Source: a virus. Taken from it: a stretch of DNA of 41,401 bases. The notes below the pieces were generated by a model. It saw only the letters and a program-made list of their open reading frames with translations. It had not been told where the DNA came from and did no database searches. Where the stretch lies: IMG/VR virus record IMGVR_UViG_3300047562_003294, positions 1-41,401 of that record; one strand, written 5' to 3'. Below, piece by piece: positions 9,301 through 17,211 of the stretch (positions are counted from its first letter, which is position 1; every line of letters starts with the position of its first letter). A program made the translations under genes and the position numbers.

Positions 9301-11588
9301 ATCAAACAACCAGCAATTCTTCTGTAAACGAGGCAGTAGAACCTATAGCAGAAATGGCAGCCCAAGCAACAGAACCAGGCTCAATATATGTTCACGACAT
9401 ACATGCTGTTGCTGTTTTGACAGAAATACTAGGTATACTTTCGAATAAAATACCCGATGTTCAAACAGAACAAACAACGCAACTAAGTCCAAGTACAACC
9501 AATACGACTAATACTAGCACTGAAGTAAGTCCAAATACGACTAATACATCCAACACCACTACTCAAGTAAGTCCAAATACATCCAACACCAGATCTACTA
9601 CTAGAAATGCAAATTATTATGATAATCATCCAGAAATTGTGGATATTTCACAAGAAGATTGGGATAACGAAGGACAATTACAGAGGATAAAAAATCTAGA
9701 GATACAAAGAATTATTATGGAAGAAGTGGGTTTGTCTCAAGGCATGTTTAGAGCAAATCATTTGGTAGATGAAAACAACAGAGTTATAAATTTTGACAGA
9801 AGATATGCTTCTTCTATACAAGAAGCACAAAATCAAGTTAATTCCGTGTTAGAATTAACAAAATCAATGTCTGGAGAATCTACAACAGAAATCGAACCAG
9901 CACCTTCATCATCGCCACCACTATCACCACAGCCAACCAGTCCATCAGCACCAGGAACTAACCAAACCGCTTCCACAACTGATGTCTCTAGTATGACACC
10001 AGAACAAAGAAGAAAAGCACTGGAAGATGCTTTTAAACAACAAGAACAATTAGAACAAAACAACCAAGTTCTACCCCCACAAACATCCACAGAACAACCA
10101 GCCGCTACACAACAACCTACACAACAACCTACACAACAACCAAGTTCTGTACCAACAACAAGTAATGTGTCGATGGCTTCTTCCACCACCATTTCACCAA
10201 TGTTCAGTGAAGAACAAATAACAAAAATAGTATCTAACCTTCCAGCAGAATCCAGAATTGATGCTGAAACTGCTGCTCAATATTTAAGAGATCTGAATGA
10301 AGAGGAAGATACTAAAACAAGAGAAGAAATGCTTAAACATTTCAAAAATACAGTTTATGGTGAACAGGAAGAAAGCAGCACTCCCCAATATGCTGATGAA
10401 GAGGAATTTAAAAAAGCAAATGTAGCAAAAATGAGAGAAGATGCTGCAAAAATTCAAGATCCAGAACAACAAAGATTGTTCTTGGAGTACATTGATCAGT
10501 ACGAAAAAAATGAAGCAGAAAAGGACACAGAAGCACCAGATCATACAAAGATCATGCTTGATACTATTCCTAGCATGGATTCTGAAAGTGCAATTAAATT
10601 GCTTGAGCATATGGATAATCAAGCAAAGGGAGCACCAGAGGAAAGCACACCATCTCTGAGTAACAAGGAAAGTTTAAAACAGACAATAAATTCTGAAAAA
10701 GATCCTATTACAAAGAAAAAACTGATAGATCATTATCAGAGAACTTTTGGAGAGAAATATACACCCCTCAATCAAAATACTTCAGGACAAGGTGTGCCTG
10801 TTTCCACATCAGTACAATCAGTAAACACATCTTCAGCACAACAAATTAGTAAAGAAGATCAGGTAAAAAGATATGAAGAAATAATAATGGTTATAAAAGA
10901 AACCATATCCAAGATCAAAAAAGAACCAAATACACCACAAAAGAAACAAAAACTAGAAAGAGCACAACAATTACTAAAAGAAGCAATTGCTGCTAAAAAT
11001 CAACTAACAAAGCAAGAAAAACAACAAACTTCTAAAAATAATACAAGTGATGTAAAACCAACATCAAGTTCTGTTTATCCATCTACTTCTAAATCTACAG
11101 TTATTCCTTTACAACCACAGACAACAGCAATATCATCACCCACTAGTGAAACTACTTCCAATCCTGATTTGTCTAGAATGACACCAGAACAAAGAAGAAA
11201 AGCACTGGAAGATGCTTTTAAACAACAAGAACAATTAGAAAAATTTAGGTACATTCATCCAGAAAGTCCAGAAGCCAGATTAAAAGCAGAAGGACTAGCA
11301 GCAGTAGATAAAGATATTTCTCAAGAAATAACACCATCCCCACAATGGACTAGAGAGGAATCAAATCTATCACAAGGATTGTATGCTCAGAGTATGGAAA
11401 GTAAATTCTTAACAACACCGATGGCAAACTATGGTAAATCGGACCAAGAGTCTTCAAAACCATCAACAATAAACATAAACAACAATTCTGGTAGTCAACC
11501 ACACCATTTCTATGCAAAACAAGGAACGCCAGGAGAACCTACTCTAGACGATCTAGCAAGATCACAAGTAACAGTTATGGCAGTATAA
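6369..11588 (+). CDS. 1739-residue repeat-rich virion structural protein, candidate tape measure
   Basis: The longest gene here. Residues ~1-140 are helical and charged; ~144-185 and ~378-425 are glycine-rich hydrophobic segments that could insert in membranes; ~257-281 is a Gly/Ala tract. From ~460 on it is Thr/Ser/Pro/Gln-rich with acidic helical islands. Two ~260-residue modules are duplicated and diverged (each ATGMIAAATMSSIPVTSTET ... ENATVKNL ... KTISQKLFE ... ANV-TLN), and MTPEQRRKALEDAFKQQEQL occurs at ~1209 and ~1604. Its place directly after tube and chaperone genes argues for a tape measure; T4 gp29 has only 590 residues and is less Pro/Thr-rich, so a different long virion or injected protein is possible. 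Confidence 0.55.
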   Translation: MATSQQESNTSILDLAKSLGPVERDENGKNKDLVLAVEELTLTTENLENTNSLLVKVLSVKESTLETMQSLGSPMLAPNDEPIQGVVVNNEEKTEQELEEEKENRKEDENHQEKVEKLLEQIKDKLGKEGSDKAGEKGQEGQEGGVINNFLETVGGLIAISVTNAISKKLGGGIARIGLAIAKKFPKIGGAVTKFGVDTAKTGIKGATQKATLSGLSKVATKVGATKLGAKMAQLGEGIGAKAAGSSKYAGKGAASAARAASGAGGAAGAAGAAGAAGAAGEVATGTAQVASKGGFFKNMLTSVKGGLSNFASSAVNLVKNPMTVLKQGAPKILSAAKSIPIINTILESIIGAINISSIKDDPNLSAEEKKEQIGKEIGARFGSFAGGTLLGVIGTALGPLGTIVGGVVGSMGGEWLGSKIAEWVGPQGIYDFAASIPGIGSLIEVKDGNEIQEEQQKQVEQNVSNVTPSVENQSPQLSTTETPPTPAVSATPAVSAIPAVAATLATPVSTTVSPQTTSVGTGMTGIQSSINPATGMIAAATMSSIPVTSTETVDKSTIQSVSTANEPVKPLTISELIIENATVKNLYYDKDQSIIAEESKVKQEEYEKTSEEETKTETVSQENKSEIFSLLTSSPLMQAINAGGTGFSKLFSNITLPFKTISQKLFESLDIATQNNNNNQSVEGTTNTTTGPTLNITTANVETLNISNKSNQTSEENTTSSVGNVIEPLAVITEPQTTQLTQTPETQSSVPIATAKLNTGAAAGSISSTTTNTSQQTSNIEMGAGNAGLTSSISPATGMIAAATMSSIPVTSTETVDKSTVEPVSSPTGEIKPLSISKLIVENATVKNLSYNKDQSVVTKEESKQKQEEYKDTSKEQTETAISEKTSEESKSTSLITDMISNTGSGLMAKFVSNLTSPIKTISQKLFETLGISSQDDKSQSINATANTTGPTMNISTANVDTLNVSNQSSDQSTKQDQTTSNSSVNEAVEPIAEMAAQATEPGSIYVHDIHAVAVLTEILGILSNKIPDVQTEQTTQLSPSTTNTTNTSTEVSPNTTNTSNTTTQVSPNTSNTRSTTRNANYYDNHPEIVDISQEDWDNEGQLQRIKNLEIQRIIMEEVGLSQGMFRANHLVDENNRVINFDRRYASSIQEAQNQVNSVLELTKSMSGESTTEIEPAPSSSPPLSPQPTSPSAPGTNQTASTTDVSSMTPEQRRKALEDAFKQQEQLEQNNQVLPPQTSTEQPAATQQPTQQPTQQPSSVPTTSNVSMASSTTISPMFSEEQITKIVSNLPAESRIDAETAAQYLRDLNEEEDTKTREEMLKHFKNTVYGEQEESSTPQYADEEEFKKANVAKMREDAAKIQDPEQQRLFLEYIDQYEKNEAEKDTEAPDHTKIMLDTIPSMDSESAIKLLEHMDNQAKGAPEESTPSLSNKESLKQTINSEKDPITKKKLIDHYQRTFGEKYTPLNQNTSGQGVPVSTSVQSVNTSSAQQISKEDQVKRYEEIIMVIKETISKIKKEPNTPQKKQKLERAQQLLKEAIAAKNQLTKQEKQQTSKNNTSDVKPTSSSVYPSTSKSTVIPLQPQTTAISSPTSETTSNPDLSRMTPEQRRKALEDAFKQQEQLEKFRYIHPESPEARLKAEGLAAVDKDISQEITPSPQWTREESNLSQGLYAQSMESKFLTTPMANYGKSDQESSKPSTININNNSGSQPHHFYAKQGTPGEPTLDDLARSQVTVMAV
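7964..8831 (+). repeat. 79-bp identical direct repeat inside the long structural gene
   Basis: 7964-8042 and 8753-8831 are identical over 79 bases, 789 bases apart and in the same reading frame. The flanking coding sequence is similar but diverged, so this is the conserved core of a duplicated module, recently homogenised by recombination or under strong constraint. Confidence 0.9.
9993..11240 (+). repeat. 63-bp identical direct repeat in the C-terminal part of the long gene
   Basis: 9993-10055 and 11178-11240 are identical over 63 bases and encode MTPEQRRKALEDAFKQQEQL plus E. The identity at third codon positions suggests recent gene conversion or duplication. Confidence 0.9.
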
Positions 11589-11594
11589 AAGAAA

Positions 11595-11617
11595 CAGGGG
11601 AGGATAAACCTCCCCTG
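11595..11617. terminator. bidirectional rho-independent terminator
   Basis: CAGGGGAGG-ATAAA-CCTCCCCTG forms a 9-bp stem between two convergent genes. T-rich tails follow on both strands (CTCTTTTCTT on plus, TTTCTTTTAT on minus), so it can end both the structural operon and the gp32 transcript. Confidence 0.85.
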
Positions 11618-11644
11618 CTCTTTTCTTGCTCATAGTGTAAAGTA

Positions 11645-12568
11645 TCACTCTTCGTTAGCAAGTTTCTCGAAATAACTGAGAGCGTCTTCCTCTTCAGCCC
11701 CTTCATCGTATGAAGGCTTCTTCTCTGGAATCTTAGGTGCTGGCTTAGTCTTGATGGTTTTTGCCACAGGAATATCGTCCTCTTCGATCTCGTCATCTTC
11801 TACACTCTTAGGCACAGAGAAAGAACCTCTGTTGACGGAATCGAACTTAGACTTGAGTTCTTCATAAGACTTGAATTCTGAAGGATCGGTGAAAGACTTG
11901 AGTGAGTGTTGTGTCTTCCACAGAGACTCCAACTTGGCATCATCTCCACCAAGAAGCGCAGAAGGTCCATCAAACTCGGACTTGTCGTAGTTCACATAAC
12001 CCGCTACGCTACGAACACGCAACTTAAAGTTGGCTCCAGCCCAGAAATCGAACACATTCAGTGGTTCCACAGGATCGTATTCATTGCTCTCTGGTTGCAA
12101 CTTCTCCATAATCTTATCAAAGATCTTCTTACCAAATTTGAAGAGGAAGACCTTTCCTTCGTTCTCAGGATGCTTTGGATCCTGAACGACAAGGATATTT
12201 GCAATATAAGTCAACTTACGCTTGCGATCACTGGCAATTTTCTTGTTACTGTCACTGCCACTGTTCCAGAGTTCGCTGTTGGCTTCGCAGATTGGACACT
12301 TCTTACCGATTGTGGTTGGGCAGTTCTCAATGAACCAGCCACCTGGTCCCTTGAAACCGTGATTGAAAGTGCGTACCCACGGTACTTCTTCTCCTTCAAC
12401 TGGCGGAAGGAAACGGATGACTGCAAATCCGTTTGATGCTTTGTCGAGTTCGGGACGCCAGAAACGATCATCCTTATAGGACTCGGCGCCTCCCTTGTTC
12501 ATCTTCTCAAGTTCTTGAGTGAGTTTGGAAATATCGGTTGACTTCTTCTTTAGATCTTTAAACGACAT
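11645..12568 (-). CDS. 32: gp32 single-stranded DNA-binding protein
   Basis: 307 residues (T4 gp32: 301). The N-terminus MSFKDLKKKSTDISKLTQEL contains the LAST-like basic motif KKKST (7-11). The core has the zinc site H70, C83, C91, C94 in the order of T4 gp32 (H-x12-C-x7-C-x2-C), and aromatic residues of the OB groove such as NVFDFWAGANFKL. The C-terminal tail is acidic (ends EEEDALSYFEKLANEE), as needed for replication-protein contacts. Shine-Dalgarno AAGGAG. G+C is higher than in the neighbouring structural genes. It has its own sigma-70-like promoter plus a late box. Confidence 0.95.
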   Translation of the reverse strand: MSFKDLKKKSTDISKLTQELEKMNKGGAESYKDDRFWRPELDKASNGFAVIRFLPPVEGEEVPWVRTFNHGFKGPGGWFIENCPTTIGKKCPICEANSELWNSGSDSNKKIASDRKRKLTYIANILVVQDPKHPENEGKVFLFKFGKKIFDKIMEKLQPESNEYDPVEPLNVFDFWAGANFKLRVRSVAGYVNYDKSEFDGPSALLGGDDAKLESLWKTQHSLKSFTDPSEFKSYEELKSKFDSVNRGSFSVPKSVEDDEIEEDDIPVAKTIKTKPAPKIPEKKPSYDEGAEEEDALSYFEKLANEE

Positions 12569-12606
12569 ATGTTTCTCCTTGTACGATGTGTACGATGTAT
12601 GAGTTA

Positions 12607-12642
12607 AGTATACTGCTTATACGGTGTGTGTCAAGTATTTAG
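12607..12642 (-). promoter_or_regulatory. sigma-70 and late promoter pair before gp32
   Basis: TTGACA (12629-12634), a 16-base spacer and TATACT (12607-12612) form a good sigma-70-type promoter 38 bases before the ATG. A late-type CTAAATA (12636-12642) lies just upstream, suggesting gp32 is transcribed both early and late. Confidence 0.6.
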
Positions 12643-12860
12643 AAGGGAAGTCTAGCAGATTTAGGAAGAAGATTGATGGATTCTCCCTCTTCCCTGAGTT
12701 TTTCTATAATTGGTTTTGGAAGATGTTTGGCGATATAGGCGGGTTCTAGGGATAGATCTTCACAAAGTTTGAGAATAGCATCAATATAGGTGTATTTCTT
12801 ATGTAAGACTAATTTTTCTATTTCTGTCTGGATGTTGATATCGCCATTTTCAAGAATCAT
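12639..12860 (-). CDS. 33: gp33-like late-transcription co-activator
   Basis: 73 residues: an N-terminal helix (IQTEIEKLVLHKKYTYIDAI), an acidic helical middle (LCEDLSLEPAYIAKHLPKPI) and a C-terminal INLLPKSARLPF. Small proteins of this shape, ending in a hydrophobic L-P-x-S/A-x-x-L-P stretch, are annotated as gp33 in T4-like marine phages; T4 gp33 bridges RNA polymerase and the sliding clamp. Adjacency to gp32 agrees with T4 gene order (33-59-32), though no gp59 is seen. It overlaps the epimerase by 11 bases. Confidence 0.55.
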   Translation of the reverse strand: MILENGDINIQTEIEKLVLHKKYTYIDAILKLCEDLSLEPAYIAKHLPKPIIEKLREEGESINLLPKSARLPF

Positions 12861-13767
12861 ATCTTTTGTTCTCCATATAATTCAACAAGTTCATGGCTGG
12901 ATCCCAACCCAGATATTCTCTTATTTTTGAAATATCCGCTAGAGTGTGTCTAGCCTCTCCTGTTCTTGCTGGTACATAAGTATACTCTCCACCCATCATC
13001 TTTGCAAGTTCTAATACGGAATAATTTTTACCAGATCCTACATTAAATACTTCACCATAAACATCGGATGTTGCGGCTAAAATATTTGCAATAACAACAT
13101 CAGATACATGGACATAATCTCTTGTTTGGAGTCCGTCTCCCACGATAGTCATTGGTTCTTTGTTTTTCTTTTGTCTTGAGAAAATACCAATCACAGGAGC
13201 ATACGAACCCTTCTTTGGTTGATTCGGGCCATAAACATTAAAATATCTAAGACAAATAGTAGGAAGACCATATAAGTTGGTATACATCTTGCAGGCTTGC
13301 TCTGATGCTAATTTGGAACAAGAATATGCGTTTAGACAGTCGGGAACCATATCTTCGTTCAAAGATACTGCTTCTTCGCCTGGACTATTATTCAGTCCAT
13401 AAACAGCAGATGTGGAAGAAAAGACAAACTTCTTTACTTTGTTTTTCAAACAAAGTTGAAGCATATTCAGAGTTCCTAATAAGTTAGTTTCGTATGCAAG
13501 AATGGGATCATCTACGCAGTTCTGTATTCTAGCAAGAGCAGCAAAATGAAGGACATAATCTGGTCTAAATTTCTCGAACACTTGACTACACATCACATAA
13601 TCTTCTATGTGATACTTGTGATATTTTGCTCCTTCGTGAAATACGAACTCATCGTGTGCATCCGAAGAAAGATTATCAATTACTTCAACTTCGTGTCCAA
13701 GTTGAAGAAGTGCTTTTACTGCATTGGATCCTATGAATCCGTTTCCACCTGTGATTAAGTATTTCAT
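12850..13767 (-). CDS. NAD-dependent nucleotide-sugar epimerase/dehydratase
   Basis: 305 residues, extended SDR family (UDP-glucose 4-epimerase-like). TGGNGFIG at residues 6-13 is the NAD-binding loop; the active site shows SSTSAVYG (117-124) and Y148-x3-K152 (NAYSCSKL). RYFNVYGPNQPKKGSYAPVI is the usual substrate-loop sequence. Converts a UDP- or dTDP-sugar in the cytoplasm for the glycosyltransferases of the operon. Last sugar-nucleotide gene of the operon; overlaps the upstream methyltransferase by ATGA. Confidence 0.9.
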   Translation of the reverse strand: MKYLITGGNGFIGSNAVKALLQLGHEVEVIDNLSSDAHDEFVFHEGAKYHKYHIEDYVMCSQVFEKFRPDYVLHFAALARIQNCVDDPILAYETNLLGTLNMLQLCLKNKVKKFVFSSTSAVYGLNNSPGEEAVSLNEDMVPDCLNAYSCSKLASEQACKMYTNLYGLPTICLRYFNVYGPNQPKKGSYAPVIGIFSRQKKNKEPMTIVGDGLQTRDYVHVSDVVIANILAATSDVYGEVFNVGSGKNYSVLELAKMMGGEYTYVPARTGEARHTLADISKIREYLGWDPAMNLLNYMENKRYDS

Positions 13768-14444
13768 TCTCTAGTCGCTCCATACCAAACAAACTTGTAG
13801 TTGAATTTAGTTTTAAAACCTATTTGTTCTAAATTGTTTATTATGTCCAACATCTGTGTTTCTGCACCATCAATGTTATTATGAAATTGAATCTGTATGT
13901 TTTTAACTTTGCTTAATAAGTTGTTCTGTATCATAAAAGGTAACAATTTATATTCATATCCCTCTATGTTTACTTGAAGAACATCAATAAATTGATCAAA
14001 TACAGAAGAAACTTGCATTATGTTTTTGAGAAGAACTTGTGTATTATTACCTGTTTGATGAAAAAGACTAGAAGCATCGCCAGAATCTGACATACTTTCA
14101 TAATTTGTTTGATCTACGGTCAATCCAAAGTTATCAAGTTTTACTTTGGGATTTTGAAGTATTCTTTGTGCTTTTAAAAAATATTTAGTTAATGGTTCAA
14201 ATCCTATACAATTGCAATTATATTTGCAAAACATATCTTTCAACCAAACACCAGTAAAACAACCAACATCTACAACAATGCTATTTTCGTTTAGATTAAA
14301 ATCTCTGAGAAGATAATAATCATTGTCTTCTTCAAACCAAAACATCAATTCTTCCGAGGGATAGCCTTTTTGTGACCACAATGGCATTTCTATGTTGTCA
14401 TTATCATTCATATTTGGCATTTCTATGTTGTCATTATCATTCAT
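13764..14444 (-). CDS. FkbM-family methyltransferase
   Basis: 226 residues. VVDVGCFTGVWLKDMFCKYN is the SAM-binding motif I; FGLTVDQTNYES and IDVLQVNIEGYEYKLLPFMI are the later FkbM motifs. Such enzymes O-methylate sugars in capsules and lipopolysaccharide. The N-terminus MNDNDNIEMPN is duplicated in tandem by a 33-bp repeat, so the first copy is probably dispensable. The first ATG gives an ATGA overlap with the GT6 gene, which supports the longer start. Confidence 0.8.
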   Translation of the reverse strand: MNDNDNIEMPNMNDNDNIEMPLWSQKGYPSEELMFWFEEDNDYYLLRDFNLNENSIVVDVGCFTGVWLKDMFCKYNCNCIGFEPLTKYFLKAQRILQNPKVKLDNFGLTVDQTNYESMSDSGDASSLFHQTGNNTQVLLKNIMQVSSVFDQFIDVLQVNIEGYEYKLLPFMIQNNLLSKVKNIQIQFHNNIDGAETQMLDIINNLEQIGFKTKFNYKFVWYGATRE

Positions 14445-14448
14445 ATTT
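14382..14448 (-). repeat. 33-bp tandem duplication at the FkbM gene start
   Basis: Two identical copies of a 33-base unit, in frame, duplicate 11 residues at the protein N-terminus and provide two equivalent start codons. The exact identity suggests a recent slippage event. Confidence 0.9.
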
Positions 14449-15133
14449 GATACTCTTTGTGATTTTTATCTAATGCTAAAAGTTTTTTAGGGAAAGGTAT
14501 GTTCGAATTCTCGGGATAACAATAAGAAGGAGTCAATTCTAGACTTGGTCTTGCTACAATGTTATAGTAATGATTGAGATGACTCTCATCATGCCATCTT
14601 GCTATTATGCCTTGTCTTAAGTCTTCATCTACATTGTTCATTATGTGTCTAGACATTTTCAAAAATTCTTCAGTTTTCCCCCCATTGAATCCTCCAGCAT
14701 AATATTTTTTCCCCATATGAGGAGGAATGTACGCTTTACTGTTAGGGTTGTTGTCGTATGTAAAGTGTTTTCTGGGTTTGTTGTAAAAACCTGGATGAGT
14801 TGTTACTACCTTTTCTCCAATTATTTCATTACCAACTTTATCGACAAATAACATATCTGCATCGCAATAATACACTAATTTCATTTCCGATAGTTCTTGT
14901 TCATAACAACAAAAACTATGATAACGCTTAAGAGTTATCATTGGCCAAGGTTCGTGATCTATATGAAGAATTTTGTAATTTCTTTTAGTCTGAGGAACAA
15001 AATCTGTTTTATTAGTAAAAAGAAAATATGTAACTTCGTGCTCCGCACAGAAGTATTTGTCAGCAGAATCATAAAGCCTATTAACAAAATCTGTATATTT
15101 GTTGGTTGCTATTGTTAAAAGACCAATTTTCAT
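14441..15133 (-). CDS. GT6-family (ABO-like) glycosyltransferase
   Basis: About 230 residues from ATG 15133 (ATGA overlap with the aminotransferase), rather than the upstream start. The features are those of family GT6, which includes the human ABO, alpha-1,3-Gal and Forssman transferases: YYCDADMLFVD (DxD-like), HPGFYNKPRKHFTYDNNP, YYAGGFNGGKTEEF, and ARWHDESHLNHYY, the last being the family signature, followed by a SYCYPE end. GT6 enzymes add alpha-1,3-linked Gal or GalNAc with retention. Bacterial and phage forms are short and lack a membrane anchor, as here. Confidence 0.8.
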   Translation of the reverse strand: MKIGLLTIATNKYTDFVNRLYDSADKYFCAEHEVTYFLFTNKTDFVPQTKRNYKILHIDHEPWPMITLKRYHSFCCYEQELSEMKLVYYCDADMLFVDKVGNEIIGEKVVTTHPGFYNKPRKHFTYDNNPNSKAYIPPHMGKKYYAGGFNGGKTEEFLKMSRHIMNNVDEDLRQGIIARWHDESHLNHYYNIVARPSLELTPSYCYPENSNIPFPKKLLALDKNHKEYQI

Positions 15134-16224
15134 TTTTTTAAATATTCTCTGACACAATCACTAATATATTCTATTTCTACTTCTCTTAATTCTGGATATG
15201 ATGGTAGAATTACACATTCTTTATTTAATAAATTTGCAATATTACAACTACACACAATATCATTAAGATGTTTATGTTTATTTATAGGATAAAATAAAGG
15301 TCTAGTTTCTATTCCTTTAGATTCAAAGAAATTTCTTGCTTTATCATATCCCTGATTATCTTCTATTCTTACCCCAAACATCCATTTAGAATGAACACAG
15401 TTATACTCTTCTTGTTGAAAATAAATTCTAGAAGTGTTCATTAAATATTTTTTAAATGTGTTAAAAATAACATTTTTCTTTTGTTTAATTTCATTATAAT
15501 AATCTAATTGTCCCAACAAAAGAGCAGCATGAACATTTGTCATTCTATAATTATATCCTAAAACATCATGTATAAATCTTGTTTCAGTTTGTCCTTGACC
15601 ATGAACTTTATGAATATAATTAAAAACATCTTCATCATTTATTAAAACTGCACCACCTTCTCCCGTTGTTATGTTTTTGTTACCAAAAAAAGAAAGAGAT
15701 GAGCAAAAAGATTCTGTCCCAGTACATTTCTGCTCATATTCTCCAAAAATACCTTCACAGTTGTCCTCTATGAAAATACTATTTGGAAATTTTCTTTTAA
15801 GAGCAGGAACATTAACAGGATTGCCCATATTATGGACAACATAAAACGCTGTATTTTCATCTGGTGTTTCTTCTAACAAAGAATAATCTGCGTTCCATGT
15901 TTTCACATCAGCATCTATACAAATTATTTTAAAATCATTTTCACTATCAAACAGCAAAGAATTATAAGCAGCGATGTAAACATTATTAGGTATAATTATT
16001 CTTTTAATATTTGGATGTTTGTATTTAAGTGCTTTGATTAGTAAATGACCAGCAACGGTTCCATTACTAACAAGAAGACATTTTTTTGTGTTTAAAATCT
16101 TACACAATTTACTTGACGCTAAATTTTTATAATCTCCGATGGAAGAAATCCATCCAGTTTCTATTGCGTCGTATGCATATTTTAAAGAATCTTTAGGAAG
16201 ATATGGTTTGTAGATCGGTATCAT
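15130..16224 (-). CDS. DegT/DnrJ/EryC1-type PLP sugar aminotransferase
   Basis: 364 residues. MIPIYKPYLPKDSLKYAYDA is the classic start; the PLP site is visible as SNGTVAGHLL, EDNCEGIFGEY and SLSFFGNKNITTGEGGAV, in which the lysine forms the Schiff base. YRMTNVHAALLLGQLD is the expected dimer-interface segment. It transfers an amino group to a keto nucleotide sugar, for example making GDP-perosamine or a dTDP-amino sugar; the presence of gmd in the same operon makes a GDP-4-keto-6-deoxymannose substrate (perosamine route) plausible but unproven. Confidence 0.9.
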   Translation of the reverse strand: MIPIYKPYLPKDSLKYAYDAIETGWISSIGDYKNLASSKLCKILNTKKCLLVSNGTVAGHLLIKALKYKHPNIKRIIIPNNVYIAAYNSLLFDSENDFKIICIDADVKTWNADYSLLEETPDENTAFYVVHNMGNPVNVPALKRKFPNSIFIEDNCEGIFGEYEQKCTGTESFCSSLSFFGNKNITTGEGGAVLINDEDVFNYIHKVHGQGQTETRFIHDVLGYNYRMTNVHAALLLGQLDYYNEIKQKKNVIFNTFKKYLMNTSRIYFQQEEYNCVHSKWMFGVRIEDNQGYDKARNFFESKGIETRPLFYPINKHKHLNDIVCSCNIANLLNKECVILPSYPELREVEIEYISDCVREYLKK

Positions 16225-16894
16225 CGTATATTAATTTTCCATGATATGTCCATGTTTTCCACTGTTTTCTTATGTTTAAGATATTATCAACATTTTTTGT
16301 CAAAACAGCGTCAGGTAATGTTAAATATGCGTTGTTAAAATAATAAAAATCTAAACAATATCCTATTTGTTTAAGAACACTTAATCTTTCTTTCCAATCA
16401 TAACCACATTCTATTACTATTATTTTCGGTAATTGTTCATGTTTTAAATTTAAAAAAGTATTTAAAATTTGAATCTCGTGTCCTTCTACATCCAGAACCA
16501 GCACATCAATATTTTTGTTAATAACATTTAAAAAAGATTCATAAGTTATTGTTTTAATTTTAGTCGAAGAGAATGTTGAATTATAAGATTTTAGTTCTTC
16601 TATGTGTTCTTTTGAATGATTTATACTGCTATTTCCTAAATGCGAAGTTACTATAAAATCTTTTTCTCCACAAGTATCAGACAATCCCATGTTAAAAATT
16701 TTTTCTTTATTCTTAATAGAGGATAAGATGTCAAAATCACGCAAAACTGGTTCTATATAAAAACAATCATTATCTTTTTCAAAATTTGCAGTTTCATTGC
16801 CATGTGGGCCTGCACCACATTCTAAAAATGTTTTATTTGACCAATTATCGTAATTGTAGCATGATTTTAAAATTTCAGAAATAAAAGTATTCAT
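16193..16894 (-). CDS. FkbM-family methyltransferase (second copy)
   Basis: 233 residues. SNKTFLECGAGPHGNETANF is an atypical SAM motif I; FNMGLSDTCGEKDFIVT, SSTKIKTITYESFLN and VLVLDVEGHEIQILNTFL are FkbM-type motifs. Overlaps the aminotransferase start by 32 bases, a sign of tight packing. Likely modifies a sugar or lipid carrier product in the glycan pathway; substrate unknown. Only weakly similar to the other FkbM gene, so not a recent duplicate. Confidence 0.75.
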   Translation of the reverse strand: MNTFISEILKSCYNYDNWSNKTFLECGAGPHGNETANFEKDNDCFYIEPVLRDFDILSSIKNKEKIFNMGLSDTCGEKDFIVTSHLGNSSINHSKEHIEELKSYNSTFSSTKIKTITYESFLNVINKNIDVLVLDVEGHEIQILNTFLNLKHEQLPKIIVIECGYDWKERLSVLKQIGYCLDFYYFNNAYLTLPDAVLTKNVDNILNIRKQWKTWTYHGKLIYDDTDLQTISS

Positions 16895-16902
16895 AGTGTT
16901 GA

Positions 16903-17211
16903 TTAGTAGGTTTTGTGACTTCTTTGGATGTTAGAACCATTATCTAATTCCAATCCTTCTTTGGATTGTTTTAGCATTTCTACTATCTTCACATCAACTT
17001 CGTTTATTAAATGATTTCTCTGCACATTAAGGTCGCAGGCTTTCTTTAAAGACTCCCACAATTTTAATGCACCATCTTCTGAAGAAAAATATTCTAATTT
17101 ATATTCTTCGAATGTCATTCTTCTGATTTTGTACAACAATTCTTGATTGTGCCACATTTTCATGTCTACAGTAATCATCTTGTCAATCAAGGAACCCAGT
17201 GTGTCTGCCAT
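16903..17211 (-). CDS. small helical protein of glycan clusters (DUF4254-like)
   Basis: 102 residues, entirely helical: TLGSLIDKMITVDMKMWHNQ and LNVQRNHLINEVDVKIVEML. The pattern of an N-terminal I-D-x-h-x-x-x-x-x-K-x-W-H followed by L-N-x-Q-R-N-x-L-h-x-E-h-D is typical of small proteins (DUF4254 and relatives) found in surface-polysaccharide gene clusters. Function unknown. Its start overlaps the acyltransferase stop as TAATG. Confidence 0.6.
   Translation of the reverse strand: MADTLGSLIDKMITVDMKMWHNQELLYKIRRMTFEEYKLEYFSSEDGALKLWESLKKACDLNVQRNHLINEVDVKIVEMLKQSKEGLELDNGSNIQRSHKTY

Noticed and set aside
10081-10140. A CRISPR-like or origin-type repeat in the ACACAACAACCT run
   Set aside because: It is an in-frame Gln/Pro/Thr codon repeat within the long structural gene, without spacers.
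6698-10622. Minus-strand frames opposite the 1739-residue gene
   Set aside because: Composition mirrors the Thr/Gln/Ala-rich sense strand and none has a ribosome site or neighbour coupling.
12850-13767. Naming the epimerase galE or a specific rmlB/wbgU
   Set aside because: The motifs define the extended SDR family, but nothing visible fixes the substrate.
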